From Pseudomonas shirazensis (lineage in GTDB: Bacteria > Pseudomonadota > Gammaproteobacteria > Pseudomonadales > Pseudomonadaceae): a DNA stretch of 64,000 nucleotides. The stretch's first letter is position 1. Every line of letters begins with the position of its first letter. The stretch covers positions 402,501 to 466,500 of the forward strand of contig NZ_JABWRD020000002.1 in the NCBI RefSeq assembly GCF_014268785.2. Reading direction: 5' to 3'. Positions 44,956 through 54,196 of the stretch are shown one piece after another. The translations under genes and the position numbers were made by a program. The notes beneath the pieces were generated by a model. That model made no database searches, was not told the DNA's origin, and worked only from the letters and a program-made list of their open reading frames with translations.

Positions 44956-46455
44956 ATGTTGCCCAATCGATCACCGGGGAATGCCCCGCTCAAGTCGCAC
45001 CCCGAACTGTTGCTCAATCTAGGCAGCTGCCTGGCTGTGCTCGCGATTTTGGCGATAGTGGTGTTCTTGCTCGCCCGCGAACGCGACAGTGTCGAGCAGT
45101 CGGCAATCCGCTCGTCGAGCAACATCGTCCAGCTGATCGAGAGCGATGTGCTACGCAACATCGAGCTGTACGACCAGTCCCTGCAAGGGCTGATCTGGGT
45201 AGTCGGGCGCAAGGAATTGACTGGCGTGCCGAGCGAGCTGCGCCAGCGGCTGCTGTTCAACGAAGCCTTCGTCGACCGCCGGCGCGGTGACGTGCTGTGG
45301 ATCGATGCGCAGGGGAACGTGATTGGCGACTCAACCAGCGCTGTCCCGCGCAAGGCTAACTTCGCCGACACAAAGGTATTCAAGGCCCATCAGGCCGACT
45401 CCAGCATGGGCATGTTGATCAGCCCACCGTTCAAGGCCAGGCTTGGCGACCTGGACTGGTGCATCAGTTTCAGCCGGCGTATCAACGGGCTGAATGGTGA
45501 GTTCGCAGGTATTGCTGCCGGCGCACTGCGCCTGGGTTACGTCAGCGAGCTGTTCCAGCGCCTGGATATCGGTGTCGACAGCAGCATCAGCCTGTTCAAC
45601 ACCGAAGGTCAGTTGCTGGCGCGCCATCCCAGTGCGGCACCAAGTAGGCTGATCGGCAGCAACTTCAGCAGCCGGCCCAACTTCCAGCGCATCCTCAGCC
45701 AACGCAGTGGGAGCTTTACTTCCAAGTCCAGTGCTTCCGGGGTCGAGCGCCTGTACACCTTCGCCCAGGTTGCTGGCCAGCCACTCGTTGTGGTGGTAGC
45801 GCACTCGAGCGATGAAGTATTCCAGTCATGGCGCCGTACCGCCGCCATGGTGAGCATCGCCACGGGCGTGCTGTGCATCGCCATCCTGTGGCTGACGGTG
45901 CTGCTCGGACGCGAGCTGCGCCGTCGTCAGGAGCTCGAACTAGGCCTGGAAAAACTGGCGGCAACCGACAGCTTGACCGGCCTTGCCAACCGCCGGCGGC
46001 TGGATCAGGTGCTGCGTCTGGAATGGGCACGGGCACAGCGCAACCGCAGGCCGTTGGCGATCCTGATGGTCGATATCGATCATTTCAAGGCGTTCAATCA
46101 ACGCCACGGGCATGCCGGTGGTGACCATGCATTGCGGGAAGTCGCGAAAACCATAGAAGGCTGTATTCGCAGGCCTTCAGACATGGCCGCGCGCTATGGC
46201 GGCGAGGAATTTCAGATCGTGTTGCCGGAAACCGAACAGGCTGGCGCACTGCTGCTGGCGCAGCGGATCAAGCGGGGGGTGGAGGGCTTGTCGCCATTTG
46301 GCGCAGATACCCACTCGGTGACGGTGAGCATCGGCATCGGCCTGTACATCCCCGGTACCCAGCAAGACTTGACCAGTCTGCTGAGCACCGCGGACGAGGC
46401 CCTCTACCGGGCCAAGGCCAAAGGCCGTAACCGGGTAGAGGGACCGCTCGATTAA
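44956..46455 (+). CDS. Membrane diguanylate cyclase with periplasmic sensor domain
   Basis: 499 residues from the ATG giving MLPNRSPGNAPLKS, although its ribosome site is weak. A first membrane helix (LNLGSCLAVLAILAIVVFLLA), a periplasmic CACHE-like domain (about 45-285), a second helix (MVSIATGVLCIAILWLTVLL), then a GGDEF domain with an intact GGEEF active site. RPSD, five residues before it, is a canonical I-site for product inhibition. It makes c-di-GMP, so may raise biofilm formation. Its stop overlaps that of the convergent DUF2383 gene by 4 bp. Confidence 0.93.
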   Translation: MLPNRSPGNAPLKSHPELLLNLGSCLAVLAILAIVVFLLARERDSVEQSAIRSSSNIVQLIESDVLRNIELYDQSLQGLIWVVGRKELTGVPSELRQRLLFNEAFVDRRRGDVLWIDAQGNVIGDSTSAVPRKANFADTKVFKAHQADSSMGMLISPPFKARLGDLDWCISFSRRINGLNGEFAGIAAGALRLGYVSELFQRLDIGVDSSISLFNTEGQLLARHPSAAPSRLIGSNFSSRPNFQRILSQRSGSFTSKSSASGVERLYTFAQVAGQPLVVVVAHSSDEVFQSWRRTAAMVSIATGVLCIAILWLTVLLGRELRRRQELELGLEKLAATDSLTGLANRRRLDQVLRLEWARAQRNRRPLAILMVDIDHFKAFNQRHGHAGGDHALREVAKTIEGCIRRPSDMAARYGGEEFQIVLPETEQAGALLLAQRIKRGVEGLSPFGADTHSVTVSIGIGLYIPGTQQDLTSLLSTADEALYRAKAKGRNRVEGPLD

Positions 46456-46928
46456 GAGCGGGCGCGTGCTGCGTCGCGCAGAGCTTTCACTTCATCATGA
46501 TTGCGCTGTACGCCTTGCAGCTGAGTTTCGACCAGGTTGTAGCTGCTATCGGTAGCAGTACGGCCGAGTTTGACCAGCTTCTCGCGGGCCTCTTTGTAAG
46601 CCTTGAGGGCGTGGTCTTCACCGCGCTCGACTTCATTGAGGATCGCTTCGTCGTCTTTGCCGGTCACCAGCGACTTCAGATTGACCCAACCGCGGTGCAG
46701 ATCACCACTGACGCTGGTAGTGGTTTCTGGATCGCCGCCCAGACGACGCACTTCGCTCTGCAGCTCGGCAGCCGAAGTAGCGCAGCCAGCAGCGCGCTTG
46801 ACGAAGAACGCTTTCAGCTCAGGATTCTTCACGTCCTCGGCAGAGGTCTTGAAGCCTTTCTCGCCATCCTTGCTGTATTCGATCAGGTCGTTGAGGACGT
46901 CGATTACATCTTTGTTTGGATTGCTCAT
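46452..46928 (-). CDS. DUF2383 / PA2169-family four-helix-bundle protein
   Basis: 158 residues, all helical, with the ferritin-like pattern VLNDLIEYSKDGEKGF...FFVKRAAGCATSAAELQSEVRRLGGDPETTTSVSGDLHRGW and NEVERGEDHALKAYKEA. This is the PA2169-like DUF2383 group, which carries Glu/His positions that may bind metal; function unknown. AAGGAG precedes the ATG. A good sigma-54-type promoter lies just upstream. Convergent with the diguanylate cyclase gene and overlapping its stop. Confidence 0.88.
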   Translation of the reverse strand: MSNPNKDVIDVLNDLIEYSKDGEKGFKTSAEDVKNPELKAFFVKRAAGCATSAAELQSEVRRLGGDPETTTSVSGDLHRGWVNLKSLVTGKDDEAILNEVERGEDHALKAYKEAREKLVKLGRTATDSSYNLVETQLQGVQRNHDEVKALRDAARARS

Positions 46929-46968
46929 TGCTCAAACTCCTTGGCAGTGGGAAGTGGTTATATACAGA

Positions 46969-46983
46969 GCAGGCTTCGTGCCA
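46969..46983 (-). promoter_or_regulatory. Sigma-54 promoter of the DUF2383 gene
   Basis: Minus-strand TGGCACGAAGCCTGC matches the consensus TGGCACG-N4-TTGC at all but one defined position (C for the first T of the -12 element). The predicted start is about 30 nt before the ATG, leaving room for the AAGGAG site. No adjacent activator gene is seen. Confidence 0.65.
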
Positions 46984-47127
46984 ATTTATTGATCAACAAA
47001 AAGTACTTATAAATCATTAGGTTACGGATTGATGCGTAACCCTTGTAAACGGCGTTCTGCATGATCACGGCTTGGGCCCTCGTGCAGATTGCAGTATCGT
47101 CGGCGCTTTATCCGGAGGCAGCTGGCG

Positions 47128-47394
47128 ATGAAACCTGAATACCTGCAACTGCTGGTGACCCGTAGCATGCCATTCGGCAAATACCAGGGCCGGCTGTTGG
47201 CCGATCTGCCTGGCGATTACCTTGGCTGGTTTGCGCGCAAGGGCTTTCCGCCAGGTGAGCTAGGGGCGCTGCTGGCTTTGATGCATGAGATTGATCACAA
47301 CGGGCTGGGTGAACTGTTGGTGCCATTGCGGCACAAGCACAAACGCCAGGCCCCTTCACCCGAAGGGGCCTGGCGCTCAGGTCTCAGGCCTTGA
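47128..47394 (+). CDS. DUF3820 family small protein
   Basis: 88 residues from the ATG at 47128, with GGAGGC upstream. The core MPFGKYQGRLLADLPGDYLGWFARKGFPPGELG is the DUF3820 signature (a small basic fold; one structure was filed as a putative quorum-sensing-regulated virulence factor, which is weak evidence of role). The last ~14 codons are encoded by the terminator hairpin shared with fruA, and the gene overlaps the fruA end by 11 bp. Confidence 0.8.
   Translation: MKPEYLQLLVTRSMPFGKYQGRLLADLPGDYLGWFARKGFPPGELGALLALMHEIDHNGLGELLVPLRHKHKRQAPSPEGAWRSGLRP
47344..47375 (-). terminator. Terminator of the fru operon, inside the DUF3820 coding end
   Basis: A perfect 14-bp stem CGCCAGGCCCCTTC / GAAGGGGCCTGGCG with a 4-nt loop starts 8 bp past the fruA stop. 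On the minus strand it is followed by TTTGTGC, a short T stretch. Confidence 0.75.
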
Positions 47395-49120
47395 CCGGCG
47401 CTATCGCCAGCTCGACCTGCTCTTTACGCTTGAGCACGGCATAGATCAGCGCCGTGACCAGGCTGCCGGCGGCAATGGCCAGCAAATACAGTAGCGCATG
47501 GTTGATCGCGTTAGGGATCAACAGCACAAACAGGCCACCATGCGGCGCCATCAGCTTGCAGCCAAAGTACATCGACAGCGCCCCGGTCAACGCGCCACCG
47601 ACGACGCTTGCTGGAATCACCCGCAACGGGTCCTTGGCAGCAAACGGGATCGCCCCTTCGGAGATAAAGCACAGGCCTAATGCCAAGGCTGCCTTGCCTG
47701 CCTCGCGCTCACTCTGGGCGAACTTGCTGCGGGCGATCAGGCTGGCGATTCCCAGGCCGATCGGCGGCACCATGCCGGCAGCCATGGTCGCGGCCATCGG
47801 TGCAAAGCTCTGGTTCGACAGCAGGCCGACCGAGAACGCATAGGCCGCCTTGTTGATCGGCCCGCCAAGGTCCACACACATCATCCCGCCCAGCAGCAGC
47901 CCGAGCAGAATGGCATTGGTGGTGCCCATGTTGTCGAGGAACTGGGTCAGGCCCGCAAGCATCGAGGCGACCGGTTGGCCCACCACATAGATCATCACCA
48001 GGCCAGTGAACAGGCTGGCCAGCAGCGGGATGATCAGGATCGGCTTGAGCGCCTCGAGACTGCTCGGCAAGCGCACCCAGCGGCTGATCGCCTTGGCGCT
48101 GTAGCCGGCCAGAAAACCGGCAACGATACCGCCGATAAAGCCCGCACCAAGAATAGTCGCCAGCATCCCGCCGATCATCCCCGGCGCAAGGCCAGGGCGG
48201 TCGGCAATCGACCAGGCGATGTAACCGGCCAGCAGCGGCACCATCAGTTTGAAGGCTGCCTCAGCGCCGATCTGCATTAACGCCGCCGGCAGGGTGCCGG
48301 GCACTTCGTGGGCATTGATGCCGAACACGAAGGACAAGGCGATCAGCAAACCGCCAGCTACCACCATGGGCAGCATAAACGACACACCGGTCAGCAGGTG
48401 CTTGTACACGCCGCTTTTTTCGCTGCTGGCCGTGGCCCCTGCGGCGGCATCGGCAGCGCTTTCCTGCTTGGCTTCGAGCAGGGCCTTGTCGAGGATGGCC
48501 TTGGCTTGCTTGAGGGCAATGCCGGTGCCGCAACGATATACCCGCTTGCCGGCAAAGCGCGCAGTGGGCACTTCGATGTCGGCCGCCAGCAGCACCACAT
48601 CGGCCTCGGCAATGGCCTGCGCCGACAGCGGATTGCGCGCACCGACCGACCCCTGAGTTTCCACCGTGAGCTGGTAGCCCAGTTGCTGCGCCGCCTGCTG
48701 CAAGGCTTCGGCAGCCATGAAAGTGTGGGCAACGCCGGTTGGACAGGCCGTGACCGCGACTATCTTCGGCGGCCCCAGCGCGGCCGGTGCATCGACCACG
48801 GCGCTGGCGCTGTGGACCTGCGCCTGGGCAGCTGCCTCATCGAGAAAACTCTCGCGATCGGCCAACGCCTGAGCCGGTGTGCTCTGGTACAAGCGTTTGC
48901 CAACGAAGCGCGACAGATCGACCGCGCCGGTACTGATCACCAGCACCCAGTCGGCGTCGGCGATCTGCGTGGCGCTCAAATTACGCTCGGGGTGCTCGGC
49001 ATCCTGCACCTCGACGCTGGTGCTCCAGCCGCGGCGCTGCGCTGCAGCCGCCAGCAGACGCGCGCTGAGTACGCTGGAGACCTGGCCGTTGGGGCAGGCG
49101 GTGACAATGGCAATGTTCAT
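47384..49120 (-). CDS. fruA: Fructose PTS EIIBC permease
   Basis: 578 residues from the ATG that overlaps the fruK stop (ATGA). Two EIIB-like domains come first: a degenerate one (VTACPNGQVSS) and a functional one with the phospho-acceptor Cys in VTACPTGVAHTFMAAEAL. The EIIC domain follows from about residue 250 with eight or more membrane helices (VSFMLPMVVAGGLLIALSFVFG; MCVDLGGPINKAAYAF). It imports fructose and phosphorylates it to fructose 1-phosphate, using phosphate from FruB. Last gene of fruBKA. Confidence 0.97.
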   Translation of the reverse strand: MNIAIVTACPNGQVSSVLSARLLAAAAQRRGWSTSVEVQDAEHPERNLSATQIADADWVLVISTGAVDLSRFVGKRLYQSTPAQALADRESFLDEAAAQAQVHSASAVVDAPAALGPPKIVAVTACPTGVAHTFMAAEALQQAAQQLGYQLTVETQGSVGARNPLSAQAIAEADVVLLAADIEVPTARFAGKRVYRCGTGIALKQAKAILDKALLEAKQESAADAAAGATASSEKSGVYKHLLTGVSFMLPMVVAGGLLIALSFVFGINAHEVPGTLPAALMQIGAEAAFKLMVPLLAGYIAWSIADRPGLAPGMIGGMLATILGAGFIGGIVAGFLAGYSAKAISRWVRLPSSLEALKPILIIPLLASLFTGLVMIYVVGQPVASMLAGLTQFLDNMGTTNAILLGLLLGGMMCVDLGGPINKAAYAFSVGLLSNQSFAPMAATMAAGMVPPIGLGIASLIARSKFAQSEREAGKAALALGLCFISEGAIPFAAKDPLRVIPASVVGGALTGALSMYFGCKLMAPHGGLFVLLIPNAINHALLYLLAIAAGSLVTALIYAVLKRKEQVELAIAPVKA

Positions 49121-50064
49121 CGGCAAGCCTCTTGTTGTTCTGTAATGTGTACGCCTGCTTGCAGTTGCTCCAGCTGCGCGCTGTCGCGGATACCAAAGCC
49201 GACCTGCGTCACCGCCTGGGCGGCGATTGCGGTGGCGCGGCGCAGCGTCTGTGCTGGCGCCTCGCCCTGCAACAGGCCATGGACCATGCCGGCCACCAGC
49301 GAGTCGCCGGCACCGACCGTGCTCGCCACGCGTACCTGCGGCGGTTGTGCGTGCAGCACGGCACCTGCGCGGTACCAGCTGACGCCGTGCTCGCCTTGCG
49401 ACACCACTACGTGCTCGATGCCGCTTGCCAGTAGTTGGCTGGCAGCCTGCTGCTGTTCGGCCCGGCCGGTGACGCTGTGGCCGAGTACCTCAGCAAGCTC
49501 ATCGGTGTTCGGCTTGACCAGCCAGGGCGCCGCCTGAAGGCCGGCGCGCAAGGCCTCGCCGCTGCTGTCCAGAGCAATCTTCAAGCCTTGCGCCTTGAGC
49601 TGCCCGAGCAGCTCGGCAAACCACTGCGGGTCGATGCCGCGCGGCAGACTGCCGGCGACCACCACCGCGTCATGGCCTGGCGCAATCTGCAGCAGCTTGC
49701 GCATCAGCGCGCTGCGTGAAGCGGCATCGACCTCCGGGCCCTGGCCGTTGATATCGGTCACGCAGCCGTTGGCCTCGACCAGCTTGATGTTGCTGCGCGT
49801 CTCGCCGGCCACGCGGACAAAGCAGTCGGCAAAGCCGCGCCACTCGATCAGCGCTTCGAACGGCTGCAGGTTGTCGCGGCCAAGAAACCCGCCGACGGTC
49901 ACGCTGTGGCCAAGGTCGGCCAGCACCTGGGCGACATTCAGGCCCTTGCCGGCGGCGTGGGTGTGCTGCGCCTGGCTGCGGTTGACCTGGCCTGCGCGCA
50001 AGCTGTCGAGGCTGACGGTGATATCCAGCGCCGGGTTCAGGGTCAGGGTGAGGATCTTGGCCAT
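49117..50064 (-). CDS. fruK: 1-phosphofructokinase
   Basis: 315 residues, a PfkB-family sugar kinase. Visible motifs: NPALDITV at the start, the substrate-binding AAGKGLNVAQVLADLG, and the ATP/catalytic motif VGAGDSLVAGMVHG with the catalytic Asp. It turns fructose 1-phosphate into fructose 1,6-bisphosphate. It overlaps fruB (TGATG) and fruA (ATGA), so the three genes are translationally coupled. In P. putida fructose 1-phosphate is also the effector that releases Cra. Confidence 0.97.
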   Translation of the reverse strand: MAKILTLTLNPALDITVSLDSLRAGQVNRSQAQHTHAAGKGLNVAQVLADLGHSVTVGGFLGRDNLQPFEALIEWRGFADCFVRVAGETRSNIKLVEANGCVTDINGQGPEVDAASRSALMRKLLQIAPGHDAVVVAGSLPRGIDPQWFAELLGQLKAQGLKIALDSSGEALRAGLQAAPWLVKPNTDELAEVLGHSVTGRAEQQQAASQLLASGIEHVVVSQGEHGVSWYRAGAVLHAQPPQVRVASTVGAGDSLVAGMVHGLLQGEAPAQTLRRATAIAAQAVTQVGFGIRDSAQLEQLQAGVHITEQQEACR

Positions 50065-52916
50065 CAGTAGTGCTCCACCAACGCGCGCACGGCGGCGGCG
50101 CTGTCTTGTTGCAGGGCCTCGAGCGCAAGCGCACGGGCCGTCTGGTAATCACGCTGGCGCACCAGCGCCTTGACTTCGGCGACGCTGCGCGAGGCCACGC
50201 TGAGCTCGTCGACCTCAAGCCCAAGCAATATGGCCACCGCTTGCGGGTCGGCGGCCAGCTCGCCACAGACCCCCACCCACTTGCCTTCGGCATGGGCGGC
50301 GCGCACGGTCATGTCGATCAGGCGCAGCACTGCCGGGTGCAGGCCATCGGCCTGGGCCGACAGGCTCGGGTGGCCGCGGTCGATGGCCAGGGTGTACTGG
50401 GTCAGGTCGTTGGTGCCGATGCTGAAGAAGTCCACCTCGCGCGCCAGCTGTGGCGCCAGCAAGGCCGCGGAAGGCACCTCGACCATGATCCCCAGTTGCA
50501 GGTCGGCGACCGGGATCTCCTCGCGCAATTGCTCGACCATGGCCTTGGCTTCGCGCCACTCGTGGATCTGCCCGACCATTGGGAACATGATCCGCAGGGG
50601 GCGGCCGTCGGCGGCCTGCAACAATGCGCGCAACTGGTCGCGCATGATCTGCGGGCGCTGCAAGGTCAGGCGCACACCGCGTACGCCAAGGAACGGGTTG
50701 TCTTCGCTTGCGATCGGCCAGTACGGCAGCGGTTTGTCGCCGCCGACATCCAGCGTGCGCACTACCAGCGGCCGCCCGTCCAGGCCATCGAGTACGCGCC
50801 GGTATTCTGCTTCCTGGGTTGCCACGTCGGGCGCCTGCGGGTGGGCCATGAAGATCAGCTCGGTGCGCAGCAGGCCAACCCCTTCGGCGCCCTGCTCGAC
50901 CACTTTGTCGATGCCTTGGCTGCCGCCGATGTTGGCAAAAACTTCGATGGCATGGCCGTCGCGGGTGACGGCGGGTTGATGGCGGCTGGCCCAGGCTTGC
51001 TGCAGGCGCTGTTCACGCTGGTCGCGTTCGGTCAACGCGCGTTGCAGCTCATCGGCGGCCGGCGCCACGCTGACCCGGCCGCGCTGGCCGTCGAGCAGCA
51101 GCGGCGTGCCGGGGGCCAGCAACAGCATCGCCGCGCCTGCGCCGACTACCGCCGGGATGCCCAACGCACGCGCAACGATGGCGCTATGGGCAGTAGCGCC
51201 ACCTTGGGCGGTGACGATGCCGGCGACCCGCTGCGGATCGAGCCGGGCGACGTCGGACGGGCCGACTTCGGTCATCACCAGCACATACGGCTCTGCAGGC
51301 TCAGGGGTATCGATGACGCCGCACAGTTGCGCCAGCACGCGCCGACCAATGTCACGCAGATCGGCGGCGCGCTCCGCGAGCAGTGCGTCGTGCAGGGCTT
51401 CCTGCTGGCGCGCGGCGGCCTCGATAACGCTCATCCAGGCGGCGGCAGCGCTTTCGCCCTGGCCCAGGCGTTGCTCGACTTCGTCCATCAGGGCCGGGTC
51501 GGCGAGCATTTCCTGATGGGTGATGAAGATCTCGCCGATGGCCTTGTCGCTGCGCTGCACCAGTGCCTGCAACTCTGCATTGACGGTTTCCAGCGCAGCG
51601 CGCAATTGCTCTCGCTCCTGGCTGGGCGAGACACCGCGCAGCGGATAGTCGATGTCACGCTCGACGCAGATATGCGCCGGCCCGCAGGCAATGCCCGGGG
51701 CCGCTGGGACGCCTTGAATCAGGCTGCCAGGCACAGGTGCCGAGAGCGGTTCGGCAACTACTAAGACCTCTTCGGTGCTGGCTTCGGGCAATGCTTCAAC
51801 TGTTTCACCAAGGCCGTCGGCGATGGCCGCCAGCAACACCGGCAGGGCATCGTTGGCAATGTTCGGCTCGGCAATCAATTCCAGCGTCTGACCACGGCGG
51901 GCGCCGAGGCCGAGCAGCTTGCTCAGGCTCTTCACCGATACCGCCGGCTGGCTGTCGTCGAGCAGACGAATACGGATTTCACCCTCGAAGCCTTTGGCCA
52001 GTTGCGCCAGCACCTTGGCCGGGCGTGCATGCAGGCCGTGGGCATTGGCCAGCACAATCCGTGCACTGGGCCAGTCGGCCGGAACTTCACCGCCGAGCAC
52101 TTCAAGCACGGTGCGGCTGCTGGTGGCCTGATAGAGCATCTGCCCACGGCCTTCAATCAGCACTTCGCACAGGCGCTCGAGCAACGCCTGATGGGCAGCA
52201 CCTAGGCTGGCCAGGCAGAACAGACCATTGAGCGGCTGATCGCGATAACGCAGCGGCTGCTGCGGGGTGATAAAAGCCAGCCCCGGCTGGCGTACCTGCC
52301 GCTCGCTGTGCAGCCACCACAGGCCTTCGCCCAGCGGCAGCGGCTCGGCCTGCTGCAGCATGGCGGCAAAGCCGCTGTCGACGCAGCCGGCGCGTTGCAG
52401 CAAACGAGCGCCGCGCCAGGCCAGCTCTTCGAAGTCGTCAGCCGGCAGGTTCAGGCTGACCAACTGCGCATCCAGCGCCAGCGCCTGCGGTGCGCCCTGC
52501 AACAGTTTCAGCAGCGCCTCGGCCGAACTGGCCCGGCGCAGTGCCTGGGCCAGGTCGGTCTCACCGAGGGCGCGGGTCAGCAGTTGCAGCAGGCGCAGGT
52601 GTTCGTCGGAGCGGGCGGCGATGGCAATCGCCAGGTAGACCATCTGCCCATCACCCCAGTCCACGCCCTCGGGGAACTGCATCAAGCGCACGCCGGTGGC
52701 AAACACCTGATCACGCGTCTGCGGCGTGCCGTGGGGAATGGCAATGCCCTGACCGAGGAAGGTCGAGCCTTGCTCCTCGCGGTCCTGCAAACCTTGCAGG
52801 TAGCCCTCGGCAACCAGCCCATCGGCAACCAGGCAGTCAGCCAGCAGGCGCAGAGCCTGGCCTTTGTCGGCGGCAGACTGACCCATGGCTATCTGCTCTT
52901 TGGCGAGCTCGAGCAT
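50064..52916 (-). CDS. fruB: Fructose PTS multiphosphoryl transfer protein (EIIA-HPr-EI fusion)
   Basis: 950 residues. EIIA at 1-145 with phospho-His62 in GIAIPHGTP; a middle linker domain (150-275); HPr at about 285-375 with phospho-His296 in NAHGLHARPAK; and Enzyme I from about 400 with its His in GGATAHSAIVAR, PEP site residues in VGLLRTELIFM and the catalytic Cys in GVCGELA. It carries phosphate from PEP all the way to FruA, so fructose uptake needs no separate general PTS proteins. Start preceded by AAAAGGAGAAGG. Expressed from a Cra-controlled promoter. Confidence 0.97.
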   Translation of the reverse strand: MLELAKEQIAMGQSAADKGQALRLLADCLVADGLVAEGYLQGLQDREEQGSTFLGQGIAIPHGTPQTRDQVFATGVRLMQFPEGVDWGDGQMVYLAIAIAARSDEHLRLLQLLTRALGETDLAQALRRASSAEALLKLLQGAPQALALDAQLVSLNLPADDFEELAWRGARLLQRAGCVDSGFAAMLQQAEPLPLGEGLWWLHSERQVRQPGLAFITPQQPLRYRDQPLNGLFCLASLGAAHQALLERLCEVLIEGRGQMLYQATSSRTVLEVLGGEVPADWPSARIVLANAHGLHARPAKVLAQLAKGFEGEIRIRLLDDSQPAVSVKSLSKLLGLGARRGQTLELIAEPNIANDALPVLLAAIADGLGETVEALPEASTEEVLVVAEPLSAPVPGSLIQGVPAAPGIACGPAHICVERDIDYPLRGVSPSQEREQLRAALETVNAELQALVQRSDKAIGEIFITHQEMLADPALMDEVEQRLGQGESAAAAWMSVIEAAARQQEALHDALLAERAADLRDIGRRVLAQLCGVIDTPEPAEPYVLVMTEVGPSDVARLDPQRVAGIVTAQGGATAHSAIVARALGIPAVVGAGAAMLLLAPGTPLLLDGQRGRVSVAPAADELQRALTERDQREQRLQQAWASRHQPAVTRDGHAIEVFANIGGSQGIDKVVEQGAEGVGLLRTELIFMAHPQAPDVATQEAEYRRVLDGLDGRPLVVRTLDVGGDKPLPYWPIASEDNPFLGVRGVRLTLQRPQIMRDQLRALLQAADGRPLRIMFPMVGQIHEWREAKAMVEQLREEIPVADLQLGIMVEVPSAALLAPQLAREVDFFSIGTNDLTQYTLAIDRGHPSLSAQADGLHPAVLRLIDMTVRAAHAEGKWVGVCGELAADPQAVAILLGLEVDELSVASRSVAEVKALVRQRDYQTARALALEALQQDSAAAVRALVEHY

Positions 52917-53027
52917 GACCTTCTCCTTTTACAGTCCCGCAGCGGGTACTGAGGTATTGTTGTGAAATTCAGCAAAACAACCAGCTCAACAGCCGACGCA
53001 GGCGGCAGTGCCCGCTGATAATTGTCG

Positions 53028-53041
53028 GCTGAAACGTTTAA
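53028..53041. promoter_or_regulatory. Cra (FruR) operator of the fruBKA operon
   Basis: GCTGAAACGTTTAA fits the Cra consensus at every position. Its complement contains TTAAACGTTTCA, the operator I recall for the P. putida fruB promoter. It lies 112 bp upstream of fruB and 158 bp before fruR. Confidence 0.85.
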
Positions 53042-53198
53042 TCTGACCAGGCGGCCACGTTACTCGATAATCTTGCGACGAAAAAGCCCCATCCCGTCGG
53101 ACAATTGCCACAATGGTCGCCGGCGCGCAGGCTTGAGGCTGGGTCAAACTACCCAATCAGGTGCCACAGCCAGTCCCGGAAATAACAAGGAAAATTCG

Positions 53199-54194
53199 GT
53201 GAAACTCAGTGATATCGCCCGTCTGGCAGGTGTGTCAGTCACCACCGCCAGCTATGTCATCAACGGCAAGGCCGAACAGCAGCGCATCAGCAGCGCCACC
53301 GTCGAGCGTGTGCAGGCGGTTGTCGACGCCCATGGCTTTACGCCAAACCCTCAGGCGGCGGGCCTGCGCAGCCGGCACACGCGCACGTTGGGCTTCATTC
53401 TCCCGGATCTGGAGAACCCCAGCTATGCACGCATTGCCAAGCAACTCGAACAGGCGGCCCGCGCACGTGGCTACCAACTGCTGATCGCCAGCAGCGACGA
53501 CCAGCCGGACATCGAGCGGCAACTGCAGCAGCTGTTCCGGGCCCGGCGCTGCGATGCACTGTTCGTCGCCAGTTGCCTGCCCAGCGAAGATGACAGCTAC
53601 CGCGCCCTGCAAGATAAAGGCCTGCCGGTAATTGCCATCGACCGTGGCCTTGACCCTACGCACTTCTGCTCGGTCATCAGCGATGATCGCGATGCCAGCC
53701 AGCAACTCGCCCGCAGCCTGCTGGCAACCGCCCCGCGCAGCATTGCCCTGATCGGTGCACGCCCAGAACTGTCGGTCAGCCAGGCCCGTGCCGGCGGCTT
53801 CGATCAAGCTCTGCAGCAGTTTGCCGGGGAGATCCGCCGCTACGAGGGCGAAGCGTTCAGCCGCGAGTGCGGCCAGCGCTTGATGGAGCAATTGATTGCC
53901 GAGCATGGCGGCTTGCCGGATGCGCTGGTGACCACCTCCTATGTACTGCTGCAAGGGGTGTTCGACGCCCTACAGGCCCGCCCGGCCGAATCACGCCAGC
54001 TGCAGTTGGGCACCTTCGGTGACAACCAATTGCTCGATTTCCTGCCGCTGCCAGTCAATGCCATGGCCCAGCAGCACGGGCTGATCGCCGCCACCGCGCT
54101 GGAGCTGGCCCTTGCAGCCATCGAACAGAAGCGCTACCAACCGGGTGTGCACGCGGTACCGCGAACCTTCAAGCAACGTATTCAGCCGACCTGA
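53199..54194 (+). CDS. cra: Catabolite repressor/activator Cra (FruR), LacI family
   Basis: 331 residues from the GTG giving VKLSDIARLAGVSVTTASYVINGKAEQQRIS, which is the LacI-type helix-turn-helix; AAGG stands 8 bp upstream, and the longer open frame has no homologous N-terminus. A periplasmic-binding-protein-like core follows (TLGFILPDLENPSYARIAKQLE; LPVIAIDRGLD). It represses fruBKA and is released by fructose 1-phosphate. Divergent from fruB with the operator between. Also called fruR. The tatD-like gene starts 2 bp after its stop. Confidence 0.95.
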   Translation: MKLSDIARLAGVSVTTASYVINGKAEQQRISSATVERVQAVVDAHGFTPNPQAAGLRSRHTRTLGFILPDLENPSYARIAKQLEQAARARGYQLLIASSDDQPDIERQLQQLFRARRCDALFVASCLPSEDDSYRALQDKGLPVIAIDRGLDPTHFCSVISDDRDASQQLARSLLATAPRSIALIGARPELSVSQARAGGFDQALQQFAGEIRRYEGEAFSRECGQRLMEQLIAEHGGLPDALVTTSYVLLQGVFDALQARPAESRQLQLGTFGDNQLLDFLPLPVNAMAQQHGLIAATALELALAAIEQKRYQPGVHAVPRTFKQRIQPT

Positions 54195-54196
54195 CC

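Noticed and set aside
50070..51764. 564-codon plus-strand frame opposite fruB, and the 456-codon frame at 9574-10944 opposite cyoB
   Set aside because: Both oppose genes with every catalytic motif intact and show only shadow composition.
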